From Pseudocitrobacter faecalis (lineage in GTDB: Bacteria; Pseudomonadota; Gammaproteobacteria; Enterobacterales; Enterobacteriaceae), in NCBI GenBank assembly GCA_003315335.1, contig QNRL01000004.1, forward strand, positions 248,001 to 312,000: 64,000 nt of DNA, written 5' to 3'. The translations under genes were made by a program, and so were the position numbers. The notes below the pieces were generated by a model. It had not been told where the DNA came from, did not search any database, and saw nothing but the letters and a program-made list of their open reading frames with translations. Position 1 is the stretch's first letter. Each line of letters starts with the position of its first letter. Below are positions 29,428 through 40,269 of the stretch, piece by piece.

Positions 29428-30513
29428 ATGGCAGGAAATACAATTGGACAACTCTTTCGCGTAACCACCTTCGGTGAGTCGCATGGTCTGGCACTGGGCT
29501 GCATCGTTGATGGCGTGCCGCCAGGCATCCCGTTAACGGAAGCGGATTTGCAGCACGACCTCGACCGTCGTCGCCCTGGCACCTCGCGCTACACCACCCA
29601 GCGCCGCGAGCCGGACCAGGTGAAAATTCTCTCTGGCGTGTTTGAAGGCGTGACCACCGGTACCAGCATTGGCTTGCTGATTGAAAATACCGATCAGCGC
29701 TCGCAGGATTACGGTGCTATCAAAGATGTGTTCCGCCCAGGGCACGCTGATTACACCTATGAACAGAAATATGGCCTGCGCGACTATCGCGGCGGTGGCC
29801 GTTCTTCTGCCCGTGAAACGGCAATGCGCGTGGCGGCAGGCGCCATTGCCAAAAAATTCCTCGCGACGAAATTCGGAATTCAGATCCGCGCATGCCTGAC
29901 TCAGATGGGTGATATTCCTTTGGCGATAAAAGACTGGGATCAGGTTGAGCAGAACCCATTCTTCTGCCCGGATCCGGACAAAATCGACGCCCTGGATGAA
30001 CTGATGCGCGGCCTGAAAAAAGAGGGCGACTCTATCGGGGCGAAAGTCACTGTGGTTGCCGATGGTGTACCTGCGGGCTTTGGCGAGCCAGTCTTTGACC
30101 GCCTGGATGCCGATATCGCGCACGCACTGATGAGCATCAACGCGGTGAAAGGCGTGGAAATCGGCGACGGTTTTGACGTAGTGAAACTGCGTGGCAGTGA
30201 AAATCGCGACGAAATCACCAAAGACGGTTTCCAGAGCAACCACGCGGGCGGCATTCTGGGCGGTATCAGCAGCGGTCAGCAGATTGTCGCGAACATCGCT
30301 CTGAAACCCACCTCCAGCATTACCGTGCCGGGTAAAACGCTCAATCGCTTTGGTGAAGAAGTTGAGATGATCACCAAAGGCCGTCACGACCCGTGTGTCG
30401 GTATTCGTGCGGTGCCTATCGCGGAAGCGATGCTGGCGATAGTTTTGATGGATCACTTTATGCGTCAACGTGCGCAAAACGCCGATGTGACGACCACTCT
30501 TCCACGCTGGTAA
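29428..30513 (+). CDS. aroC: Chorismate synthase
   Basis: A 361-residue enzyme of the shikimate pathway that turns 5-enolpyruvylshikimate 3-phosphate into chorismate with reduced FMN. Family motifs visible are [18 protein letters not shown] at the start, [14 protein letters not shown] and the [19 protein letters not shown] stretch. ATG 29428 gives the standard length and is spaced properly from CGGAG; a GTG three bases earlier is possible. It follows prmB by 39 bases and is followed two bases later by mepA. Confidence 0.97.
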   Translation: MAGNTIGQLFRVTTFGESHGLALGCIVDGVPPGIPLTEADLQHDLDRRRPGTSRYTTQRREPDQVKILSGVFEGVTTGTSIGLLIENTDQRSQDYGAIKDVFRPGHADYTYEQKYGLRDYRGGGRSSARETAMRVAAGAIAKKFLATKFGIQIRACLTQMGDIPLAIKDWDQVEQNPFFCPDPDKIDALDELMRGLKKEGDSIGAKVTVVADGVPAGFGEPVFDRLDADIAHALMSINAVKGVEIGDGFDVVKLRGSENRDEITKDGFQSNHAGGILGGISSGQQIVANIALKPTSSITVPGKTLNRFGEEVEMITKGRHDPCVGIRAVPIAEAMLAIVLMDHFMRQRAQNADVTTTLPRW

Positions 30514-30515
30514 TC

Positions 30516-31340
30516 ATGAAAAAAACCGTTCTCGCTCTGCTGGCCCTTGTGGTCAGCACCGCCAGCCTGGCGGCAACGCCGTGGCAAAAAGTAACGCAGC
30601 CTATTGCGGGCAGTGCGCAGTCAATCGGCGCGTTCGCCAACGGCTGTATTGTCGGGGCAGAAGCGCTGCCGCTGCAATCGAACACGTATCAGGTAATGCG
30701 CACCGATCAGCGTCGTTATTTCGGCCACCCGGATCTGGTGCGTTTTATTCAGCGCCTCAGTCAGCAGGTGCAGAACCACGGCATGGGAACGGTTCTGATT
30801 GGCGATATGGGCATGCCAGCCGGTGGGCGCTTTAACGGCGGCCATGCCAGCCACCAGAGCGGATTGGATGTCGATATCTTCCTGCAATTGCCGAAAACCC
30901 GCTGGACGTCGGCGCAACTGCTGAAACCGCAGGCGCTGGATCTGGTCGCGGCGGATGGTAAAAGCATTAACTCGCGCGTCTGGCAGCCGGAAATTGGCCA
31001 TCTGATTAAGCTTGCCGCGCAGGACAACGACGTCACGCGCATCTTTGTGAACCCGGCAATTAAGCAACAGCTTTGTCTGGAGGCGGGGAGCGATCGCGAC
31101 TGGTTACGTAAAGTTCGCCCGTGGTTCCAGCATCGCGCGCATATGCACGTGCGTTTGCGTTGCCCGGCGAACAGCCTTGAATGTGAAGATCAAGCTTTGC
31201 CGCCGGCAGGTGACGGTTGCGGTGCGGAGTTGCAAAGCTGGTTCGAACCGCCTAAACCGGGCACCACCAAACCTGTGAAGAAGACGCCGCCGCCATTACC
31301 GCCTTCCTGCCAGGCGTTACTGGATGAGCATGTACTCTGA
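30516..31340 (+). CDS. mepA: Penicillin-insensitive murein endopeptidase MepA
   Basis: A 274-residue periplasmic LAS metallopeptidase. The signal peptide is about residues 1-19 ([20 protein letters not shown]). Zn ligands lie in [20 protein letters not shown] (His and Asp) and [12 protein letters not shown] (His). Six Cys residues fit the disulfides known for the family. It cuts D-alanyl-meso-diaminopimelate cross-links. A proline-rich tail ends the protein. The stop overlaps yfcA by one base. Confidence 0.96.
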   Translation: MKKTVLALLALVVSTASLAATPWQKVTQPIAGSAQSIGAFANGCIVGAEALPLQSNTYQVMRTDQRRYFGHPDLVRFIQRLSQQVQNHGMGTVLIGDMGMPAGGRFNGGHASHQSGLDVDIFLQLPKTRWTSAQLLKPQALDLVAADGKSINSRVWQPEIGHLIKLAAQDNDVTRIFVNPAIKQQLCLEAGSDRDWLRKVRPWFQHRAHMHVRLRCPANSLECEDQALPPAGDGCGAELQSWFEPPKPGTTKPVKKTPPPLPPSCQALLDEHVL

Positions 31341-32149
31341 TGGACAGTTTTGTTGAGATATTCACGGTATCACCCCTCATGCTGGTGGCGCTGTTTTTTA
31401 TCGCCGCACTGGCCGGATTTATTGATTCTTTAGCGGGCGGTGGCGGCTTACTCACCGTTCCCGCGCTGATGGCGGCGGGCATGTCGCCGGCGCAAGCGCT
31501 GGCGACAAATAAATTGCAGGCCTGCGGCGGATCGCTTTCTGCGTCGCTCTATTTTATCCGCCAGAAGGTGGTGAATCTGGCCGATCAGAAGCTCAATATC
31601 CTGATGACCTTTATCGGTTCAATGGCGGGTGCGCTGCTGGTTCAGTATGTGAAAGCTGACGTATTGCGCCAGATTTTACCGCTGCTGGTTATCGGTATTG
31701 GTCTGTACTTCCTCTTGATGCCGAAAATCGGTGAAGGCGACCGCGCACGTCGTCTGCACGGTCTACCATTTGCGCTGGTGGCGGGCGGTTGCGTCGGTTT
31801 TTATGACGGTTTCTTTGGCCCCGGCGCGGGGTCATTCTACGCACTGGCGTTTGTCACCCTGGCAGGCTTCAACCTCGCCAAATCGACCGCCCATGCGAAA
31901 GTACTGAACGCCACGTCAAACGTCGGCGGGCTGCTACTGTTTATTCTGGGCGGCAAAGTTATCTGGGCAACCGGCTTCGTGATGATGGTCGGTCAGTTCT
32001 TTGGCGCCCGAATGGGGTCACGGCTGGTTCTCAGCAAAGGGCAATCGCTTATTCGCCCGATGATTGTCATCGTCTCGGCGGTGATGAGCGCCAAACTTCT
32101 GTATGACAGCCATGGACAGGAAATCCTTCAGTGGTTAGGGATGAATTAA
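31340..32149 (+). CDS. yfcA: TauE/SafE family membrane protein YfcA
   Basis: A 269-residue inner-membrane protein with about eight helices. Family features are the ALAGFIDSLAGGGGLLTVPAL stretch near the N-terminus and its repeat GGCVGFYDGFFGPGAGSF in the middle, the two halves of the TauE/SafE fold. Members export sulfur-containing organic anions; the substrate of YfcA is not known. It starts inside the mepA stop and ends three bases before epmC. Confidence 0.94.
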   Translation: MDSFVEIFTVSPLMLVALFFIAALAGFIDSLAGGGGLLTVPALMAAGMSPAQALATNKLQACGGSLSASLYFIRQKVVNLADQKLNILMTFIGSMAGALLVQYVKADVLRQILPLLVIGIGLYFLLMPKIGEGDRARRLHGLPFALVAGGCVGFYDGFFGPGAGSFYALAFVTLAGFNLAKSTAHAKVLNATSNVGGLLLFILGGKVIWATGFVMMVGQFFGARMGSRLVLSKGQSLIRPMIVIVSAVMSAKLLYDSHGQEILQWLGMN

Positions 32150-32152
32150 GTA

Positions 32153-32701
32153 ATGAACGCAACGCATAACGCGCAGCAGCTGATTGATATTTTCGATAGC
32201 TGCTTTGCCGATGATTTTAATACCCGTCTGATTAAAGGCGACGACGAACCGATCTATCTTCCTGCTGATGCCGATGTGCCCTATAACCGCATCGTCTTTG
32301 CCCATGGCTTTTACGCCAGCGCGCTGCACGAGATTTCGCACTGGTGTATCGCCGGAAAGGCGCGTCGTGAGCTGGTCGATTTCGGTTACTGGTACTGCCC
32401 GGACGGACGCGATGCCAAAACGCAGGGGCAGTTTGAAGATGTGGAAGTGAAACCACAGGCTTTCGACTGGCTTTTCTGCGTGGCGGCGGGTTATCCGTTT
32501 AACGTAAGTTGCGACAACCTGGAAGGCGACTTCGAGCCGGACCGCATTGTTTTTCAGCGCCGCGTACATGCGCAGGTGATGGAATATCTGGAGAAGGGCA
32601 TTCCTGCACGCCCGGCCAGATTTATCAACGCATTACAAAACTATTATCAGACGCCGCCGCTCGCGGCAGAACAATTTCCGTGGCCGGAAGACCTTAACTA
32701 A
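32153..32701 (+). CDS. epmC: Elongation factor P hydroxylase EpmC
   Basis: A 182-residue enzyme that hydroxylates the beta-lysylated Lys of elongation factor P. The conserved HEISHWC segment with [13 protein letters not shown] and [12 protein letters not shown] form the likely metal-binding core. The length equals that of E. coli YfcM. It lies in a run aroC-mepA-yfcA-epmC-yfcL with minimal spacing. The epmA and epmB partners are elsewhere. Confidence 0.94.
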   Translation: MNATHNAQQLIDIFDSCFADDFNTRLIKGDDEPIYLPADADVPYNRIVFAHGFYASALHEISHWCIAGKARRELVDFGYWYCPDGRDAKTQGQFEDVEVKPQAFDWLFCVAAGYPFNVSCDNLEGDFEPDRIVFQRRVHAQVMEYLEKGIPARPARFINALQNYYQTPPLAAEQFPWPEDLN

Positions 32702-32727
32702 CGCCACGTTCAAAAAGAGGAAAGAAG

Positions 32728-33003
32728 ATGATCGCCGAGTTTGAATCACGCATTCTGGCGTTAATTGATGACATGGTGGAGCACGCCAGCGACGATGAAC
32801 TGTTTGCCAGCGGTTATCTGCGTGGTCACCTGACGCTGGCGGTTGCCGAGCTGGAAGAGGGCGACGACCACTCTGCTCAAGCGGTGTCACATAACGTCAC
32901 TCGCAGCCTGGAGAAAGCGATTCAGGCGGGCGAACTGTCACCGCGCGACCAGGCGCTGGTGCTGGGGATGTGGGAGACGCTGTTCCAGAAGGCGCAGCAG
33001 TAG
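32728..33003 (+). CDS. yfcL: YfcL family protein
   Basis: A 91-residue acidic, helical protein ([23 protein letters not shown] at the start, broken by polar turns, and a final [16 protein letters not shown]). AGAGGAAAG precedes the ATG. It is conserved next to epmC in enterobacteria; its function is unknown. Confidence 0.92.
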   Translation: MIAEFESRILALIDDMVEHASDDELFASGYLRGHLTLAVAELEEGDDHSAQAVSHNVTRSLEKAIQAGELSPRDQALVLGMWETLFQKAQQ

Positions 33004-33018
33004 GGCCCTGGCCCGATC

Positions 33019-33106
33019 CCCTCTCCCTGTAGGAGTGGGGATCGTTCGTGCGTTTTGGTTTTTGTTTTTCACCCTCTCCCTGCGAGAGAGGGCCGGGGTG
33101 AGGGGG
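33019..33106. repeat. REP-like palindromes, same family as the dedD-cvpA array
   Basis: CCCCTCTCCCTGTAGGAG (33019-33036) and CACCCTCTCCCTGCGAGAGA followed by GGGCCGGGGTGAGGGGG (33069-33105) flank a T-rich spacer. The latter unit matches the right-hand end of the array at 46325-46359. It lies between yfcL and the convergent mnmC and probably serves as terminator for both. Confidence 0.8.
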
Positions 33107-33109
33107 AGC

Positions 33110-35110
33110 TTACTTAACCTTCTTTCCCTTCAATAACTTCCTTACCCACAACCGATTCGGATTTAACGCCGATAACGTGCGTGCATCCAGCGGCAGTGGT
33201 TCATGGCTCATTTGCGATGCCAGCACTTCGGCCGCCAGCGGGGCGGTACATAATCCGCGAGACCCAAGCCCACCCAGCATAAACAGATTCGGGTAAACCG
33301 GGGCTGTTGCTGCGGTGTCCTGCTCCTCCAGCAGATGGGCATATTGCGCCAGCGTGGCGTCGTAATCCGGCACATTGCCGAGCATCGGCAGATGATCGCG
33401 CGTGGCGCAACGCACACCAACGCGCGCCTCGTTGGCGCTGACATCGACCGCTTTTGCCCATTCGGCATCGGGGAAACAGTCGATCAATCGCTGACGATTA
33501 TGCTGCTGGTCTTCCTCGTTAAAGGTCATCTCGCGTTCACCACGATGGTAGCTTGCACCAATGCAGTGATGCTGATTAGCCGGGTTTTGCGGCGTCAGAT
33601 AACCGTCATAGCACAGCACCTGGCGGAGCTGCGCCAGCGCAGGGCGAGTGGGGATATGGCTTACCTGTCCGCCAACAGCGTACACAGGCAACGCGGCGGT
33701 TTGTGGAAGCTGGTTAATATTATGCCCGGTCGCCAGCACCACGCTCGCGGCGCGGGCACTTTCTCCATCAGCGAAATGCAATTGCCAGGCCTCATCCTGT
33801 TTTTCCAGCGAAGTGAGGGATTTGTTCCAGTGCACGACCAGCCCCTGCTGGCGGGCCAGTGCAAATACGCCCACCGTAAGCTGTGCCGGAGAGAGCCAGC
33901 CGCCCGCCGGGTACTGAATGCCACCGCAACCAGTTTCCACACCCGTAGTGGCGGCAACCTCCTGTGCGCTTACCGCATGAGCCAATCCTTCAGGCAGCCC
34001 CAGCAACAACATGTGGTCGATTTTCTGCTGACTTTTTGCATCCCAGCCAAGCTGGGTGACGCCGCACCACTGATGATCAAAGGCCACCGGAAGCGAATCA
34101 TAAAGTCGGCGTGCGAAAGTAAACGCCGCCGGGAAGAACGTTTCCAGCGCAGCATCGTGCGCGCTTAACAATGGATACAGCGCGCCCTGACGATTGCCGG
34201 ATGCGCCCTGAGCGGGGGCATCATCGGCACAGTAAAGCGTCACCTGCCAGCCGCGTCTCAGTAGGGCCAGTGAGAGCAGGGCGCTGGCGATACCGCCGCC
34301 GATAATCGCGGTTTCACGCGTACTGGCGCCGGTGCGGGCAAACCACGGCGCACGCGCGGGAAGCTCGTTCGGCTGTGTCATTTCACCGACCAGCATCTCA
34401 CGCTTGCGACCAAAACCTTTGGTTTTATGCATCGTAAAACCAGCGTCCTGCAATCCGCGACGGACAAACCCCGCCGAGGTGAACGTGGCCAGCGTGCCGC
34501 CGGGGCGTGCCAGGCGTGCCATCGCGGAAAAGAGCTGCGGCGTCCACATATCCGGGTTTTTCGCCGGGGCAAAACCGTCAAGGAACCAGGCATCCACCTG
34601 CTGATTAAACGAATCATCCAGTTGATCGGTCAGTTCGTTAATATCGCCAAACCACAAATCAAGCGTCACCCGCCCGCCATCAAGCAATAAACGATGGCAG
34701 CCCGCCAGTGGCAATGGCCACTGGGCCTGAAGCTGTTCCGCCCACGGAGCCAGTTCCGGCCAGTGTTGATGCGCTAAGCGCAGGTCGGCTGCGGTGAGCG
34801 GGAATTTTTCAAAGCTGACAAAATGCAGCCGCTGCAGTGTCGCCTCAGGCCACTTGAGGCGAAAGGCATCAAATGCCTGCCAAAGGGTCAGGAAGTTGAG
34901 CCCGGTTCCGAACCCGCTTTCCGCTACTACAAACAGAGGATGCGGATGGGCGGGGAAGCGTGCCTCTAACTGGTTACCTCCCAGAAAGACGTAGCGCGTT
35001 TCTTCCAGACCGTTGTCGTTGGAGAAATAGACGTCGTCGAAATCTCGGGAAACAGGTGTACCCTCACTGTTGAATTCGAGGTTGGCAGATTGTATGGCGT
35101 TTTGTTTCAC
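33110..35110 (-). CDS. mnmC: Bifunctional tRNA 5-methylaminomethyl-2-thiouridine synthase MnmC
   Basis: A 666-residue fusion. The N-terminal methyltransferase domain (about 1-250) has [17 protein letters not shown] and [16 protein letters not shown]; the C-terminal FAD oxidase begins at [20 protein letters not shown]. The two parts finish the mnm5s2U base at the wobble position of several tRNAs. GTG 35110 matches the start in E. coli; the frame could extend upstream to 35212 into the promoter region, which is unlikely. Divergent from fabB. Confidence 0.95.
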   Translation of the reverse strand: MKQNAIQSANLEFNSEGTPVSRDFDDVYFSNDNGLEETRYVFLGGNQLEARFPAHPHPLFVVAESGFGTGLNFLTLWQAFDAFRLKWPEATLQRLHFVSFEKFPLTAADLRLAHQHWPELAPWAEQLQAQWPLPLAGCHRLLLDGGRVTLDLWFGDINELTDQLDDSFNQQVDAWFLDGFAPAKNPDMWTPQLFSAMARLARPGGTLATFTSAGFVRRGLQDAGFTMHKTKGFGRKREMLVGEMTQPNELPARAPWFARTGASTRETAIIGGGIASALLSLALLRRGWQVTLYCADDAPAQGASGNRQGALYPLLSAHDAALETFFPAAFTFARRLYDSLPVAFDHQWCGVTQLGWDAKSQQKIDHMLLLGLPEGLAHAVSAQEVAATTGVETGCGGIQYPAGGWLSPAQLTVGVFALARQQGLVVHWNKSLTSLEKQDEAWQLHFADGESARAASVVLATGHNINQLPQTAALPVYAVGGQVSHIPTRPALAQLRQVLCYDGYLTPQNPANQHHCIGASYHRGEREMTFNEEDQQHNRQRLIDCFPDAEWAKAVDVSANEARVGVRCATRDHLPMLGNVPDYDATLAQYAHLLEEQDTAATAPVYPNLFMLGGLGSRGLCTAPLAAEVLASQMSHEPLPLDARTLSALNPNRLWVRKLLKGKKVK

Positions 35111-35185
35111 GTAAGTTACTCGTGCGGCAAGGAGTCTGCCGATCTTAGCGATGCGTGCCGGAAGGCGCAAATTTATGCATAAATT

Positions 35186-35202
35186 GGCTGATCGGACTTG
35201 TT
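35186..35202 (+). promoter_or_regulatory. FadR activator site of fabB
   Basis: GGCTGATCGGACTTGTT resembles the FadR consensus (CTGGTC-N-GACCTGTT) and lies immediately upstream of the FabR operator, as in E. coli, where FadR activates fabB. Confidence 0.78.
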
Positions 35203-35203
35203 C

Positions 35204-35221
35204 GGCGTACAAGTGTACGCT
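35204..35221. promoter_or_regulatory. FabR operator of fabB
   Basis: GGCGTACAAGTGTACGCT is a near-perfect palindrome of the FabR type. FabR bound here would repress fabB according to the pool of unsaturated acyl chains. It is 50 bases before the fabB start. Confidence 0.85.
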
Positions 35222-35270
35222 ATCTTGCCTCTCGAAACTTTAAAATAGTGATGACTTACAGAGGTTATGA

Positions 35271-36488
35271 ATGAAACGTGCAGTGATTACTGGCCTGGGC
35301 ATCGTTTCCAGCATCGGTAGCAACCAGCAGGAAGTCCTGGCATCTCTGCGTGAAGGACGCTCGGGGATCACTTTCTCTCAAGAGTTTAAAGACTCTGGTA
35401 TGCGTAGCCACGTATGGGGTAACGTCAAACTGGACACCACCGGTCTTATCGACCGCAAAGTGGTCCGTTTCATGAACGATGCCTCTATTTACGCTTACCT
35501 CTCTATGCAGCAAGCAGTTGAAGACTCTGGCCTGAAAGCTGAAGATTATCAGAACAACCCGCGTGTGGGGCTGATCGCTGGTTCCGGCGGCTCCTCTAAA
35601 GCGCAGGTGTTCGGTGCCGACGCAATGCGTAGCCCACGTGGCCTGAAAGCAGTCGGCCCTTATGTGGTGACCAAAGCCATGGGCTCCGCGGTTTCCGCGT
35701 GCCTGGCAACACCGTTTAAAATTCACGGTGTGAACTACTCTATCAGTTCCGCGTGTGCCACCTCCGCACACTGCATTGGTAATGCGGTAGAACAAATCCA
35801 GTTGGGCAAACAGGACATCGTGTTTGCCGGTGGCGGCGAAGAACTGGGCTGGGAAATGGCCTGCGAGTTCGATGCAATGGGCGCGCTGTCCACGAAATTC
35901 AACGACACCCCGGAAAAAGCGTCCCGTACGTATGACGCACACCGTGACGGTTTTATCATCGCGGGCGGCGGCGGTATGGTTGTTGTCGAAGAGCTGGAAC
36001 ACGCTCTGGCGCGCGGTGCGCATATTTATGCAGAGATCGTGGGCTACGGTGCAACGTCTGATGGCGCTGACATGGTTGCTCCGTCTGGCGAAGGCGCAGT
36101 ACGTTGCATGAAGATGGCAATGAACGGCGTTGATACTCCTATCGACTACCTGAACTCCCACGGTACGTCTACGCCGGTTGGCGACGTGAAAGAACTGGGC
36201 GCTATTCAGGAAGTGTTTGGCAGTAACAGCCCGGCTATCTCTGCAACCAAAGCCATGACCGGTCACTCTCTGGGTGCCGCTGGCGTGCAGGAAGCTATCT
36301 ATTCTCTGCTGATGCTGGAACATGGCTTTATCGCGCCAAGCATCAACATTGAAGAGCTGGATGAGCAGGCCGCTGGCCTGAACATCGTAACCGAACCGAC
36401 CGAGCGTGAACTGACCACCGTGATGTCCAACAGCTTCGGCTTCGGCGGCACTAACGCAACGCTGGTGATGCGTAAGCTGAAAGCGTAA
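35271..36488 (+). CDS. fabB: 3-oxoacyl-[acyl-carrier-protein] synthase I
   Basis: A 405-residue condensing enzyme. The Cys-His-His triad is in SSACATSAH (about Cys163), [11 protein letters not shown] (about His298) and [12 protein letters not shown] (about His333). It extends acyl-ACP with malonyl-ACP and is required for unsaturated fatty acids. A GAGG site lies before ATG 35271. It is transcribed alone: control sites upstream, terminator downstream. Confidence 0.97.
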   Translation: MKRAVITGLGIVSSIGSNQQEVLASLREGRSGITFSQEFKDSGMRSHVWGNVKLDTTGLIDRKVVRFMNDASIYAYLSMQQAVEDSGLKAEDYQNNPRVGLIAGSGGSSKAQVFGADAMRSPRGLKAVGPYVVTKAMGSAVSACLATPFKIHGVNYSISSACATSAHCIGNAVEQIQLGKQDIVFAGGGEELGWEMACEFDAMGALSTKFNDTPEKASRTYDAHRDGFIIAGGGGMVVVEELEHALARGAHIYAEIVGYGATSDGADMVAPSGEGAVRCMKMAMNGVDTPIDYLNSHGTSTPVGDVKELGAIQEVFGSNSPAISATKAMTGHSLGAAGVQEAIYSLLMLEHGFIAPSINIEELDEQAAGLNIVTEPTERELTTVMSNSFGFGGTNATLVMRKLKA

Positions 36489-36503
36489 TTGCTGAACGCC
36501 TTA

Positions 36504-36532
36504 AAAAAGGAGCCGGAAGGCTCCTTTTTTGT
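36504..36532 (+). terminator. Terminator of fabB
   Basis: AAAAAAGGAGCC (36504-36515) pairs with GGCTCCTTTTTT (36520-36531) around a GGAA tetraloop, 16 bases after the fabB stop. Confidence 0.95.
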
Positions 36533-36689
36533 GCGTTGACATCTTGCTGTTAAAAAAGGCAAAATCGGCCCTCAACACTCTCATACGAGTGCGTAAGCGT
36601 TTAACGTCAATCAACGCGCCGACACCCTGATTATCAGGTGGAGGAGGCGTGGTCTATTCCCCGCCTTACTCTGCATTCTGGAGTAAAGC

Positions 36690-37868
36690 ATGTCCGAAGT
36701 TTCTCAATCTGTTCCAGCATCTTCCGGTAACGGCTCGCTGTTCCGTATCGCCTTTGCCGTTTTTCTCACCTATCTGACTGTCGGTATTCCGCTGCCCGTT
36801 ATTCCGTTGTTTGTGCATCAGGAACTGGGGTATGGCAATACCATGGTCGGTATCGCCGTGGGTATTCAGTTTCTCGCCACCGTATTAACGCGCGGCTATG
36901 CCGGGCGTCTGGCCGATCAATACGGTGCGAAGCGTTCGGCGCTTCAGGGAATGACCGCCTGTGCGCTGGCCGGGGCGGCCTGGCTGGCGGCGGCACTGCT
37001 TCCCGTTGATGCGATGGTGAAGTTTGGCCTCTTGATTGTCGGCCGTTTGATTCTGGGCTTTGGTGAAAGCCAGCTGCTGACCGGAACACTTACCTGGGGA
37101 ATGGGGCTCGTTGGCCCAAAACGCTCCGGAAAGGTGATGTCGTGGAACGGGATGGCGATTTTTGGCGCGCTGGCGGTCGGTGCGCCATTGGGGCTTTTCC
37201 TCAACAGTCATTACAGTTTTGCCACACTCGCCGTGGTGACGATGTTGCTGCCTGTGGCGGCGTGGGCATTTAACGGCAGTGTACGCAAAGTGCCCGCCAA
37301 CGCAGGCGAGCGGCCTTCGCTGTGGAGCGTCATTGGGCTTATCTGGCAGCCGGGTCTGGGCCTGGCGTTGCAGGGCGTGGGCTTTGCGATGATAGGTACC
37401 TTCGTGTCGCTCTACTTTGCCAGCAACGGCTGGGCGATGGCGGGTTTCACCTTGACGGCCTTCGGCGGCGCGTTTGTGCTGGTGCGTATTCTGTTTGGCT
37501 GGATGCCTGACCGCTTTGGCGGCGTGAAGGTGGCGGTGGGCTCGCTGCTGGTTGAAACGGTGGGGCTTGCGCTGCTGTGGCAGGCACCGGATGCATGGAT
37601 GGCGTTGGCCGGGGCGGCGTTGACCGGCGCAGGTTGTTCGCTGATTTTCCCGGCGCTGGGCGTCGAAGTCGTCAAGCGTGTACCGCCGCAGGTGCGCGGC
37701 ACGGCATTAGGCGGCTATGCGGCATTTCAGGACATCGCGCTCGGTGTCTCCGGCCCGCTGGCGGGGATGCTGGCGACAATGGCGGGATATCCTTCCGTCT
37801 TCCTCGCCGGGGCGATTTCGGCGCTGCTGGGCATTGTGGTGACGCTCGTTGCGTTTCGTAAAAAGTGA
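36690..37868 (+). CDS. yfcJ: MFS transporter YfcJ
   Basis: A 392-residue twelve-helix major facilitator, the same length as E. coli YfcJ. The loop after helix 2 has [17 protein letters not shown], the A-motif form, and helix 5 has [16 protein letters not shown]. It resembles drug or sugar exporters of the UPF0226/YhhS subfamily; no substrate is known with certainty. GGAG precedes the ATG. It converges on flk. Confidence 0.92.
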   Translation: MSEVSQSVPASSGNGSLFRIAFAVFLTYLTVGIPLPVIPLFVHQELGYGNTMVGIAVGIQFLATVLTRGYAGRLADQYGAKRSALQGMTACALAGAAWLAAALLPVDAMVKFGLLIVGRLILGFGESQLLTGTLTWGMGLVGPKRSGKVMSWNGMAIFGALAVGAPLGLFLNSHYSFATLAVVTMLLPVAAWAFNGSVRKVPANAGERPSLWSVIGLIWQPGLGLALQGVGFAMIGTFVSLYFASNGWAMAGFTLTAFGGAFVLVRILFGWMPDRFGGVKVAVGSLLVETVGLALLWQAPDAWMALAGAALTGAGCSLIFPALGVEVVKRVPPQVRGTALGGYAAFQDIALGVSGPLAGMLATMAGYPSVFLAGAISALLGIVVTLVAFRKK

Positions 37869-37898
37869 CGCCTCGCAGTGGTAAATCTGATTACCGGA

Positions 37899-37937
37899 AC
37901 GAATGATGATGACGCGGTGATGACCACCATCATTCGT
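37899..37937. terminator. Hairpin between convergent yfcJ and flk
   Basis: ACGAATGATG (37899-37908) pairs exactly with CATCATTCGT (37928-37937). Both genes end towards it. It lacks a strong T run, so the termination role is inferred from position. Confidence 0.5.
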
Positions 37938-37954
37938 CTGTTGTTACTGCAGGC

Positions 37955-38959
37955 TTAGAGCACCATCCATAACAGCGCCATCACCACAACGAGCACGATA
38001 AGCATCAGGCCCGGTCGCGCAGAGGCGGATTTGTATGCCTCAATGATCGGTGCGAACGGGCTGGTGATAGGCTGCACATATCGCACATCCAGCGTATCCT
38101 GCGAACGCTCGACGCGCTTGAGGAAAAGCTGATTCAACAGCGTTTGCACCTGCGTCATTGTCAGCACCGTCTGTGGCGTGATGTTCCAGTTTTGCTGACC
38201 GTAATCCTTCAGGGCCTGCCACTCGTGCGGTTCCATCGGCTGTTTGAGCGCCGCCTGCAGTGCATTGAGGGTCGGCGCCGGCTGGGTGCTTAGTGTCTGA
38301 CGCGCCTGTAGCCAGGTCGCCAGTGCCGTAAAATGTTTGGCCGGAATTAACTCGCCGGTTTTCACGCCGGAAAGCTCCAGCATTGATTGCCAGATAATCT
38401 TGCTCGACTCGCCCGTGGCAGCGGCAAGTTTGGTCACCAACTGATTCAGCGTATTGTGCTCGGCTGGCTGCAGCGGGCGATCGGTTGCCGGGCGTTGCTG
38501 CGGTTGCGGAATCGACAGCTGGCCGTTTTGCAGGAGTTGCAGCACGTTTTTCAGTTGAGCGGGTGTTAACTGACTCAGCGCGGTTTGCCCATACTGCTGG
38601 CGAATAAAATCACTCACCGCCTGGCGATTATTACCGTGATTCAACAGTTCCGTCAGCTGTGACAGGGTTTGCCGGGTGCTAAGATTCTGCTGTGCCGTTT
38701 CGAGGCGCTGATTCAGATTCTGCTCGGCGGCAGGAAAATTGCGCGACACCAGCGGTGAATCATTCTTCAACCCCAAATCGTGACGCACGCCAGCCCACAC
38801 CTGCGCATTCGTTTGTGAGGTCAACGCCATAAGACGCGTGATGAGACGTTCAAGTACCGTGCGCTGCTGCGTGGAGAGCGGTTGTTCTCCGGCGACAGAA
38901 GTGGTGGTTGAACCTTCCCCCGGAGGGCGCGAGGGCATACCTGAAATGGGTTGCGTCAT
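37955..38959 (-). CDS. flk: Flagellar biosynthesis regulator Flk
   Basis: A 334-residue protein, mostly cytosolic and Gln/Leu-rich, with one C-terminal membrane anchor (LMLIVLVVVMALLWMVL). Repeated helical blocks such as LQLLQNGQLSIPQPQQR and PAEHNTLNQLVTKLAAATGES match E. coli Flk. It prevents early secretion of the anti-sigma factor FlgM and couples ring assembly to late flagellar genes. No flagellar genes are near, as in E. coli. Confidence 0.93.
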   Translation of the reverse strand: MTQPISGMPSRPPGEGSTTTSVAGEQPLSTQQRTVLERLITRLMALTSQTNAQVWAGVRHDLGLKNDSPLVSRNFPAAEQNLNQRLETAQQNLSTRQTLSQLTELLNHGNNRQAVSDFIRQQYGQTALSQLTPAQLKNVLQLLQNGQLSIPQPQQRPATDRPLQPAEHNTLNQLVTKLAAATGESSKIIWQSMLELSGVKTGELIPAKHFTALATWLQARQTLSTQPAPTLNALQAALKQPMEPHEWQALKDYGQQNWNITPQTVLTMTQVQTLLNQLFLKRVERSQDTLDVRYVQPITSPFAPIIEAYKSASARPGLMLIVLVVVMALLWMVL

Positions 38960-39070
38960 GATTTATCCTTAACCTTATTGCTCTACTTAACCAGGATGTC
39001 GAGTATGCCTGGCGGCCAGATTATGGCACACTTCCCCGGTTAACTCTCGTTCTCAGACAGGTACCGTAAC

Positions 39071-40207
39071 GTGAAAATCCTTGTTGATGAAAATATGCCC
39101 TACGCCCGTGAGCTCTTCAGCCGTTTGGGTGAGGTGAAGGCTGTTCCAGGACGTCCCATTCCGGTAGCGGAACTGGCGGGCGCCGACGCGCTGATGGTGC
39201 GATCCGTCACGAAGGTGAATGAGTCCCTGCTGGCGAATCAGTCGATTAAATTTGTTGGCACGGCGACCGCGGGTACGGACCATGTCGATCAGGCGTGGCT
39301 TGCGCAGGCGGGCATTGGTTTTTCCGCCGCCCCTGGCTGTAACGCCATTGCGGTCGTGGAATACGTTTTCTCCTCACTGTTGTATCTGGCTGAGCGCGAC
39401 GGTTTTACGCTCACTGACCGTACGGTCGGGATTGTAGGTGTCGGTAATGTAGGCGGACGGCTGCAAAAACGTCTGGAAGCGCTGGGTGTGCGCACGCTGC
39501 TGTGCGATCCGCCGCGTGCCGATAACGGCGACGAGGACGATTTCCGCGCGCTCGATGAACTGGTACAGGAAGCCGATATCCTGACCTTCCATACGCCGCT
39601 GTTTAAAGATGGCCCGTATAAGTCGCTGCACCTGGCCGATGAAGCGCTGATCCGCAGTCTGAAGCCGGGCGCGATTTTAATTAACGCCTGCCGTGGCCCG
39701 GTGGTGGATAACGCGGCCTTGCTAAAATGCCTTGAAGCCGGGCAAGACCTTAGCGTTGTGCTTGATGTCTGGGAGCCGGAACCCGATCTCAACCTGGCGC
39801 TGCTCGAAAAAGTGGATATCGGCACGTCGCACATCGCCGGCTACACGCTGGAAGGCAAAGCGCGCGGCACCACGCAGGTGTTTGAAGCCTATAGCAAGTT
39901 TATCGGCCAGGCGCAGCAGGTGGCGCTGGATACGCTGCTGCCGCCGCCAGAATTCGGCCGCATCACCTTGCACGGTAAGCTCGATCAGCCAACGCTGAAA
40001 AGGCTGGTGCATTTGGTGTATGATGTGCGCCGCGATGATGCGCCGCTGCGAAAAGTGGCGGGCATTCCGGGTGAGTTCGACAAGCTGCGTAAGAATTACC
40101 TTGAGCGCCGCGAGTGGTCGTCACTGTATGTACAATGTGATGACGCAGATGCGGCAACGCTTCTGAAAAAGCTCGGGTTTAACGCCGTTCATCATCCGAT
40201 TCGTTAA
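39071..40207 (+). CDS. pdxB: Erythronate-4-phosphate dehydrogenase
   Basis: A 378-residue D-2-hydroxyacid dehydrogenase, GTG start at 39071. The NAD site is [14 protein letters not shown] (about 117-130); catalytic Arg, Glu and His are in [17 protein letters not shown] and GTSHIAGYT. The C-terminal PdxB dimerisation domain ends the protein. It oxidises 4-phosphoerythronate on the way to pyridoxal phosphate. It heads the pdxB-usg-truA-dedA run. Confidence 0.96.
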   Translation: MKILVDENMPYARELFSRLGEVKAVPGRPIPVAELAGADALMVRSVTKVNESLLANQSIKFVGTATAGTDHVDQAWLAQAGIGFSAAPGCNAIAVVEYVFSSLLYLAERDGFTLTDRTVGIVGVGNVGGRLQKRLEALGVRTLLCDPPRADNGDEDDFRALDELVQEADILTFHTPLFKDGPYKSLHLADEALIRSLKPGAILINACRGPVVDNAALLKCLEAGQDLSVVLDVWEPEPDLNLALLEKVDIGTSHIAGYTLEGKARGTTQVFEAYSKFIGQAQQVALDTLLPPPEFGRITLHGKLDQPTLKRLVHLVYDVRRDDAPLRKVAGIPGEFDKLRKNYLERREWSSLYVQCDDADAATLLKKLGFNAVHHPIR

Positions 40208-40269
40208 GATTATTTCTTTTGTGCCTTGCCCGTCGGCGAGGCACGTCGCTATTTCTGGAGTTAATCACC

